16,075 nt of DNA from positions 1 to 16,075 of the forward strand of contig MSJH02000138.1 in NCBI GenBank assembly GCA_001931875.2, given 5' to 3'. Source of the DNA: Byssochlamys sp. IMV 00236. Taxonomy: Eukaryota > Ascomycota > Eurotiomycetes > Eurotiales > Thermoascaceae. Shown here in pieces: positions 8,575 to 16,075 of this stretch (its first letter is position 1; the number at the start of each line of letters is the position of its first letter). The translations under genes were made by a program, and so were the position numbers. The notes under the pieces were generated by a model. It worked only from the letters and a program-made list of their open reading frames with translations, was not told where the DNA came from and did no database searches.

Positions 8575-11500
8575 CTAAATGGCCCAGCTGGTGATAACAT
8601 CTAATTCATCATCGTCAATAAACGGTTGATCAACAGACTTGATCATCGTTTCGCCACATAAAATACATTCACTTGCCACAATGTCATCCAATTCTTCACG
8701 CAATTGATCAATTTTTCCCATAACCAAGTCATGTTCTTGTTTATTTTCTGCTATGGCTGCATCCGTCGAGAATATCACATTTTTCGCAGTGTTCATCAAT
8801 TTTGCTGTAGGACCCACGGGTGATTGGTTGACCGGGTTGGTTTCTTTAGCCATGTAGTCTTGAATCGCTTTCAAACGCTTGATATGTCTCGCAGGTAGAA
8901 TTTTATACATCTATACAAGGTTAGGCATCATTCGCCCAATAATTTATGCAACATGTATACCTTGTCTGTTAGACAGTCAGCGTGAAAACCATGCTGGCAG
9001 GGAAATATGTAGAACGCACGATTGAATAAAGGAGAGTTGCAGAGATAGCATCTTTCTACTGGATTAACAAGGGCAAATCTGTTTACAAATAAGTATACTA
9101 TACAACCATACATGTTCATCTTACCTGCTTCTAAGCTCTCGGATATCCAAACGAATACTTTCGCCCGTTTTAGTCGCCTCTTCCATTTCTGCCTTAATAT
9201 CATCGATCGTGTCATTGTATTTTTCTAACGCTTCACATATTTCTTGCTATATAAAAACAGTTACTATGCTAAACAGAACAATATGCAAGCCTACCTTGAA
9301 ATCATCAATTAACACAAAATCAGGAAAGAAAGGAAGGATGTCTTCAATCTTTAACAAGTTGCTTTGCTTTAAAAACTCAAGGGCTCCTTTTGTATCTTTA
9401 TTCTCCTGGATAACATGTTTGGCAATGCTTAACCAGAGCTTTTTACGCAACATCTCGTCATCATCTGGTTTATCGGCATTAATTCGTGCAAGCTCTAGGT
9501 CATTGTTCTATAAAACTATCTTTAATATCATCCAGGTCAAAGAAGGACTGAAACTTACCTTGAGAGCCAAGTTGACAGCTTCTTCATATAATCCCATTTG
9601 ACTATAAATATGTACACAGCTTTGAGTTCTACCATTTTGTGTACATAGTCTTAACGCATAATCCAAGTCATAATGCATTTCAAATCCCTAATAATAAAAA
9701 ATGTCAGTCTCATAAATAGGTATGCTTTGCATTTACCTCATTTTTCAAAAAGGCTAATAAAGCTGTCTCATCGGATGTCTTTTGGGTAGCATAAAGAGTG
9801 AGCAAGAAGTTGTGAATGGCTGGATCAGTGTTATTCAAAGTAGTGACAACATGCGATAAATATCGAGTTGCTTGATTCTAATGTTTTTCATTCAGTAAAT
9901 AAAAGCCATCCCCCTACTTTTGATACCCCTTACCTGCGCATATTTTTCAGATGCTTTCTTATGATCATATCTCAACAAGGCTGGTATCAATTGCCTTGGA
10001 TTCAGATTGTTTTGTCGCATCCACACATTCACAGTTTCATATGGCTCGTTTTCCATCAAGACTGGTGAAAATTTATAAAACACATCTGGGTCAGCCTATA
10101 AAGCGCAAAGTCATTTTACATATCATCTTTCGCCATATATGCCTTTTATACCTCCTTACTCAAGACCTCCAAGGCCTTTGTCCAATTCTTTTCAGTAATC
10201 CAATAACTGATGACCTTTTCATAGTCGCCAATAAGAGATGCGAAAAACAAGTATTCATTCGTACGGTTTTGACTGGCCATCAAGTGGTACGTAGTGGGTC
10301 TGTGTAGGTATCCATTATAGGTCTCTAAAAAGTTTTTAAACTCGTCTCGTATCTCTTCTAACTGATCAAGAAAGTATTCTGCACTCGGCTCAGGGTTGCT
10401 TGTATCATTGGATGGTGGCGCACAATGAGCTGATGAGGCAAAGTCTTCAAGGTCATTCAGTTTAGATAAATAGAGATCGACTAGCCATGTAGCAATCATT
10501 GTCTTTTGTGTTTGATCCTACAAAGCAAATGCTTAATAAAGGTAAACTTTGTATACTTTATGACATACACTTTTACGTAGCCTGGTTAGCTTGTTCATCA
10601 GGTATACTCGCAAAGCATCCACTTCGTCTTTTTCAACAAACATGAGAGCGACTTCTTCAAAGGGCACTGTACTATTTGCAAATGTCTCAGCACTCATCTT
10701 GTATCGTCTCTGTCCAAAGTAATCCCTCGCTTGAGCCGTAAATACTTTGTCCTTTTGTGCTGGATCTTTACAGTATCGCAGGGCAGAATTGTATTTCTTT
10801 TTCTCCAAGTATAGTTTCCACACATCTCTTTCTTCGTTATTGATGGTGAGTTCGTACATGGCCAGTGTCGTATAGATCCAAAAGGTCTTTTTAATATCAT
10901 CGACTGTCATACCCACAACGCGCTCTCCATGCGCCTACATGATGTAAGTTTAATTGAACTCATTCATTTCATCGCCAAACTTACAACAGGTATCATTTCC
11001 TCATACACGATCTGATCATTCAACTGACAGATGGCTCTAACTCGGTCCTTGTAGAGTAGTATAAAATGAAATTCGGTCAACGCCACTGAGATTGGAATGT
11101 CGACAACAGGCTTCCTAAATTCATCATCAGAGGGTGTAGCTGGATACCTAAACAATTGTATTTAAACCAATCCTTATTCCTTTTTTCTGATTTCACGACT
11201 TACTGAAGCAACTGTACATCATCTATGACACTATCACCTTTATTTTGTGATCCAAACACGAGGGACCCATGATAGATACCTGGCCCTGTCAACCAAGCAA
11301 ATGCCTCTGCGATGCCTTGTTGCTGCAATTCATGATACCGACTGAAGAAATGGAGCTCACTATGCGGTAGATCGCCAGGCAATTCCTGAAACCCAGGGTT
11401 GACATCATACTTTGCAAACAGATTTTCAAATATAGCGCGTTCTCCACGATCTTCAATGATATCGCTATTACTGCTCAAGGGTAATCCATTACTGCTACTG

Positions 11501-12426
11501 CTACTGCTACTCGTGTTGGGGCCGACAAATCCAATAAACTGGTATATTCTGGTAGACGTCGTTGCCATCACAAAGTATTTTCTATTGTTCACTGGGAACT
11601 GTTCAAAGTAGAGGCCGGTGATGGGCATCGTCGATTCATGGATCGAGTAGACTTGTTTAAAATACTTTTCTTCCTTTTTAAAGTATTCGTCTGTTGGTTC
11701 TATACATGTCTCGTAGATCAATCCGTTTTTGGTTCCAATTAATATCTCTCGTGTCGAAGGGTCTGTCAAGGTTGCTTGTTTGTTCCATGCAATCGACGTG
11801 ATGGTGACACCCTGGGTTCTGTTATCACTTTCCTCTCTCCTTTTGTACGTTTCATATTGTCTTACCTTAAATTTGGGCAATGGTTTTGTTCTACGCCATT
11901 TTTCATAAAAGTAGTAGTTTTCTCCATGATCAGTTGTGATAATAAGGTGTCTTCCTGTTGGATCGAAGAATATCTTGGTTATTTTCCCATCACTTTGTTT
12001 ACGTGTAATTTCAATTTCTAGTCATATTTAGATCAATAGCTTCTTATATATATTATTAATATTACCTTCTACTTCAAGTGGATTATCCAAATCAACTCGT
12101 AACAAACGAGACGACTCAAGTGCGACAATAAGGATATTGTTTGAAACTGCCATGTCAATGAGTTTTGCTGGCATTTGAAACTGAACATAGTCTAAAGCGA
12201 ATATCGGTTCCTCTATTTGGCCAAAGCCTGTTGATACATATCCTGTTTCAAGCTGTAGCTTAGAGTGTTAAGGTGTATGGACCAAGTATTTAAAAGGTTA
12301 CATTACTCTGACGCTTTCGATTCCATCAAAGCCATTAGGTAACAAGAAGGCATCAGCACCAAACTGTAAAGTGGGTGTGCCATGCACGGCTTCTGAGGAT
12401 TCCATATAGTCATCCAAGAGAGACAT
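8575..12426 (-). CDS. VPS18: vacuolar protein sorting protein 18 (Pep3/Vps18), 13 exons
   Basis: Core subunit of the HOPS and CORVET tethering complexes, which capture vesicles at endosomes and the vacuole. Exons: 12426-12307, 12258-12066, 12017-11204, 11147-10985, 10934-10569, 10517-10152, 10095-9934, 9877-9737, 9687-9559, 9507-9295, 9246-9125, 9078-8961, 8910-8575; introns 46-56 nt; 3243 nt, 1080 aa, somewhat longer than typical Vps18. The N-terminal half is a WD-like propeller region. Residues 377-430 contain the family stretch VALTEFHFILLYKDRVRAIC. Helical clathrin-type repeats follow (about 550-890), then a coiled segment (890-930) and a RING-H2 finger: C940, C943, C957, H959, H962, C965, C1051, C1054. 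The 85-residue gap before the last CxxC is a feature of the family. A run of seven serines sits in the propeller. The start is the first ATG, giving MSLLDDYMES; it lies 166 bp after the end of the upstream phosphoribosyltransferase gene. Confidence 0.95.
11491..11511 (-). repeat. AGTAGC microsatellite inside VPS18 coding sequence
   Basis: A 21-bp imperfect hexamer repeat (read on the minus strand as AGT/AGC serine codons) encodes most of a seven-serine run within the propeller region. Length change here would add or remove serines without shifting frame if by threes. Confidence 0.8.
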
Positions 12427-12579
12427 TGTTTATAAGAAGAAAGAAAAAAGAAAAAAAAAAAAAAACGAATAAAAAAAAAGGCACAGTTGGTCATTGCTAA
12501 GAAAGGAAAGTATTGGGTGATACATGGGCATTACTTTAAGCAGCAAATTAAAAGGCATCATTTTCAAAAGAATACACCG

Positions 12580-12585
12580 TTTATT
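12580..12585 (-). terminator. possible polyadenylation signal of the uracil phosphoribosyltransferase gene
   Basis: AATAAA on the minus strand only 7 nt after the stop codon at 12595-12593. If used, the 3' UTR would be very short and lie within the 166-bp gap before VPS18, which also contains an A/T homopolymer-rich stretch (about 12446-12479). Confidence 0.35.
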
Positions 12586-12592
12586 ATTGTCT

Positions 12593-13490
<898 letters not shown>

Positions 13491-13891
13491 TTAAAAAAAA
13501 AACAGTTTGTCGTAAAGGAGAAGAGGGGAGGGGGGATGGGACTCAAATGACCCGATTTTATATACTTTTTAGTGATTCAATTACCGCTTCAGTGGCGTTT
13601 TGCGGGTAAAATGTCACTTTGGAACAGATCATTTCAGCATAAGACAAAAGAGAGTGGAGATAATATCTTTACTTTTCAAATAATAAGCTGAATCACACAC
13701 CAGAGAAGCTATGTGTTGTATTCTTAGCTGAGCATTACTCTTTCTTTTTCTCTTTACAAAATATTTATTATATTCAATGTAGAGAAAATGTATTTGTTAG
13801 GGAACTTAGTTCCCCGTAAACTACAGTCACACCAATCAATGTTCAAAAGTGCCCAAGACTGGGATTTTTGAATATAGAGTGTTGCTTTAAA
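13491..13891. promoter_or_regulatory. divergent intergenic promoter region
   Basis: About 400 bp separate two oppositely transcribed genes, so both promoters must lie here. 13494-13502 is an A run just upstream of the phosphoribosyltransferase start. AT-rich TATA-like stretches occur at 13558-13566 and 13760-13775. No specific operator is recognised. Confidence 0.5.
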
Positions 13892-14968
13892 ATGCTTGTC
13901 AAGGACCTTGCTCAAGATCAGCGAAATTTACTTCGAGTAAAAAAGGACTTAAATTATACTATTATTTTGAACTAAACCTGATTAAAACAGGACTTACAAA
14001 AAGATATCAGCTCGCTATATGAAACTCTTTCTGAAGAATATGTAACAAACTGGAAAGAAGAATGTCAAAAGGAGACATCTAAGGAATGCCCTAAAGTTGT
14101 TCAACACGTATAGTAAAGCCCACTTTTTTGTTAAAGTATTTAAATAATTGCTTATGCTTTTAAAAAAAAAATAGGTAAAAGAATCATTAAAGGCTTTAAA
14201 TATTCTTGATAAATGTCAAATTATCCCTGTGGAGCATGATTATTATGACTGGGAGCTTCAACAAAGAGCGTAAGATGGATAAAGGGGGGAGGACTTATGA
14301 AGCATCATATGATTTACATCTTTATAGATTTAGAGTCAATGCACCATCTAAAGAGCATATGTGTAAAAGTGTTATTATTGAGAATACTCGTTGTACACAT
14401 CAAGACATATCAGGTAAAATGATAGAAAAATGACAATACCCAATAACTTTTTTCCTTTTATAGACCCTTTGTATTCTAGATATTACTCTGTTATTACCCA
14501 AGTAAGTTTCTTGATTCAAAATGATTGATTGGGTGATAACAAAGAAGTCTAGTATGTTTCTCCTGTCAACACACAAAAGTTGTTAAATTACTGTCGTAAC
14601 TTGAAGAATAAGGAAATCAGTAAAAAGTACTACAACTTCCGTCTTGCTGACCCAGAGGTAAAATAATCATTAGTCTTATGACATCAATACAATCTCAATA
14701 ATACAATCCTAGGTATCGCTCAAGCTTACTGGCTTCGAAAAAGGTGGAGTGTCTCCCTATGGAATGAAACAGCCTATTCCTATTATCCTTGCTGAATCCA
14801 TTACAAAACTCAAGGTAAAAAATATAGAACATACACAGAAATAGACACTTATGTAATACATAGCCACCTGTTATCTACCTCGGCGCTGGCCATATCGATT
14901 GGAAACTAGCTATCCCTATTGATACATTTATAGAAACAACTGGTTGCTTTATTGCTGATTTGGATTAA
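13892..14968 (+). CDS. YbaK/ProX-type aminoacyl-tRNA deacylase domain protein, 8 exons
   Basis: Belongs to the YbaK/Cys-tRNA(Pro) and ProX deacylase superfamily, free-standing proteins that can hydrolyse mischarged aminoacyl-tRNA. Which tRNA this one acts on cannot be read from sequence. Exons: 13892-13936, 13991-14107, 14175-14269, 14328-14413, 14464-14501, 14553-14657, 14713-14814, 14864-14968; seven introns of 49-67 nt; 693 nt, 230 aa. Residues 1-54 are a charged, probably helical N-terminal extension. The domain runs from about 55: EHDYYDW (74-80), MCKSVIIENT with the likely functional K99 (97-106), SRYYSVITQYV, GGVSPYGMK (173-181) and YLGAGHIDWKLAIPID (201-216). All exon joins keep frame and restore domain motifs. 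The start is the first ATG in frame with exon 1; the extension is the least certain part. It diverges from the phosphoribosyltransferase gene. Confidence 0.88.
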
Positions 14969-14974
14969 AATAAA
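14969..14974 (+). terminator. possible polyadenylation signal
   Basis: AATAAA begins at the base after the YbaK-like gene's stop codon. It is very close to the stop; a downstream alternative may be the real signal. The next gene starts about 150 bp later. Confidence 0.3.
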
Positions 14975-15071
14975 AAGCAAATGATATATATCTCTTTAAA
15001 ACTTTATCAAACAATGTTCAAAATTTCAGAATGGAAAGGAGTGTGCTTGTAGGTATTTATGAAAACAATAG

Positions 15072-15080
15072 TATATAAAA
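15072..15080 (+). promoter_or_regulatory. TATA-like element of the Zn2Cys6 gene
   Basis: TATATAAAA lies 47 bp upstream of the ATG at 15127, followed by a pyrimidine-rich stretch. Position and sequence fit a TATA box with a short leader. Confidence 0.45.
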
Positions 15081-15126
15081 CCCAGACATCATATCAAAAG
15101 CTGTGTTTTTTTTGTCTTTGTCTCAA

Positions 15127-16075
15127 ATGACAAATAAACAAACGCCCTGCTTTGGTATGGAATCACAGATTCATTCTTGCATTTATTAACACAACAATAG
15201 AATGTAGAAGAAAACGCCGTAAATGCGTTCGAGCTGTTCCTGGCCAGTCTTGTTTACGCTGTCAAAAGATGAATAAAGTGTGTCCAAGGAAAGAGGATAG
15301 TGTGATAGAACCAGATAACGAACTGGACTACCTAAAAGAACAAGTGTGCGAACTAAATCAAGCAATTCAGAGAATGGAGCATGAATTAAAGACATTGGGA
15401 ACAAGATCTCCATTGTACATCAAGAACAATGCAATGACCTTACCACGATCTGCAATCGACAATTTACTTTTTAATTGGAAAGTCAAAATCAATAATGGTT
15501 GCTTTACTATTGAGACAGGCATTAAAAGCATCGGCGACTTACTATCGCAGCAACCGTCCCTTAGATATCTGTCTCCTCTGGGCAACTACGCCACCCAGTT
15601 ACCAGACGGAAGCAGCGCTTTGATACATTTTAAGTTACAAGGCCATGGAGGTCTGTTTTCTCTAGCAGGGAAGATTATACCTAAACTTTCTACGGAAAAG
15701 AGATCTGATGAGCACAAGTTATTACTGGGCCATGTCATGTTCAGTTCGCGTAGATTAATCGATAAGCTTGTTGATATCTATTTCAATTGCCATAACATCT
15801 ACTTTGGTTGGTTGCATGAATCATCATTTAGAAAACGATATAGCCAGTTGAAGGAGCCCCTGGATGACTTGATCTGTGCTTCTTTATGCTGTTATGTTTG
15901 CGCAACACCCTGCGATCATCTCGACTTCAATGCCTATCAGCGAAGGGATATGTGCGACTACTTTTATCTAAAGGCTAAAGAGAAGTTGCTCGATCAGTTT
16001 GACGATCCTGATAAACGGTTAGAGAATGTGATTGCGATTAATATGCTCTTTTCGTATATGCATATGACATTGAAG
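15127..16075 (+). CDS. Zn2Cys6 (Gal4-type) fungal transcription factor, partial at 3' end
   Basis: Nuclear DNA-binding regulator. Exon 1 is 15127-15154, a 46-nt intron is 15155-15200, and exon 2 runs from 15201 off the window end still open (301 codons seen). The intron is inferred because joining creates the first CxxC: TPCFEC. The resulting binuclear cluster has Cys at 8, 11, 18, 27, 30 and 37, i.e. CX2CX6CX8CX2CX6C, with the basic RRKRRK between the second and third. A short leucine-heptad coiled coil follows (L54, L61, M68, L75), typical of dimerising members. The region from about 220 (NCHNIYFGWLHESSFRKRY, then Cys-rich LICASLCCYVC) resembles the fungal middle homology region. Target genes are unknown. 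Codon use and intron size match its neighbours. Confidence 0.9.

Noticed and set aside
10694..10900. Second minus-strand frame within VPS18
   Set aside because: It overlaps exon 5 out of frame; only the other frame matches Vps18.
11399..11611. Plus-strand leucine-rich open frame
   Set aside because: It is the antisense of the serine repeat inside the VPS18 exon and has no homology of its own.

Overview
The window looks like nuclear DNA of an early-diverging fungus, most likely Mucoromycota (a Mucorales-like genome). It is AT-rich and its genes carry many short introns (46-78 nt, nearly all GT..AG). The proteins are fungal: a GSK3 kinase, a Pep3/Vps18 subunit, a Fur1-type uracil phosphoribosyltransferase and a Zn2Cys6 regulator. 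The window also holds broken DDE transposase copies. The phylum is an inference; nothing in the sequence names a species.

Layout. Positions 1-2152 are repeat-derived or empty DNA with the decayed 5' part of a Tc1/mariner-like transposase gene (about 212-760). A six-exon GSK3 gene lies on the minus strand (3635-2153). Positions 3636-5538 hold no gene I can support. A second transposase copy (5539-6824, plus) keeps its DDE triad but has one stop codon and one frameshift; a five-unit 12-bp tandem repeat sits just after it. A broken C2H2 zinc-finger reading frame follows (about 7249-7755). Positions 8165-8320 hold a series of adjacent inverted repeats that could be a structured RNA.

The right half is dense. 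VPS18 (12426-8575, minus, 13 exons) and the uracil phosphoribosyltransferase gene (13490-12593, minus, 5 exons) are tandem, 166 bp apart. A YbaK/ProX-type aminoacyl-tRNA deacylase-like gene (13892-14968, plus, 8 exons) diverges from the phosphoribosyltransferase gene across about 400 bp. A Zn2Cys6 transcription factor gene starts at 15127 and runs off the window end.

The genes do not form a pathway. They are separate housekeeping functions: signalling, endosome-vacuole tethering, pyrimidine salvage, tRNA quality control and transcription. I rebuilt exons by hand from splice signals and family homology; every exon set closes in frame. I see no clear new multi-gene system. The most worthwhile unexplained signal is the hairpin cluster at 8165-8320.
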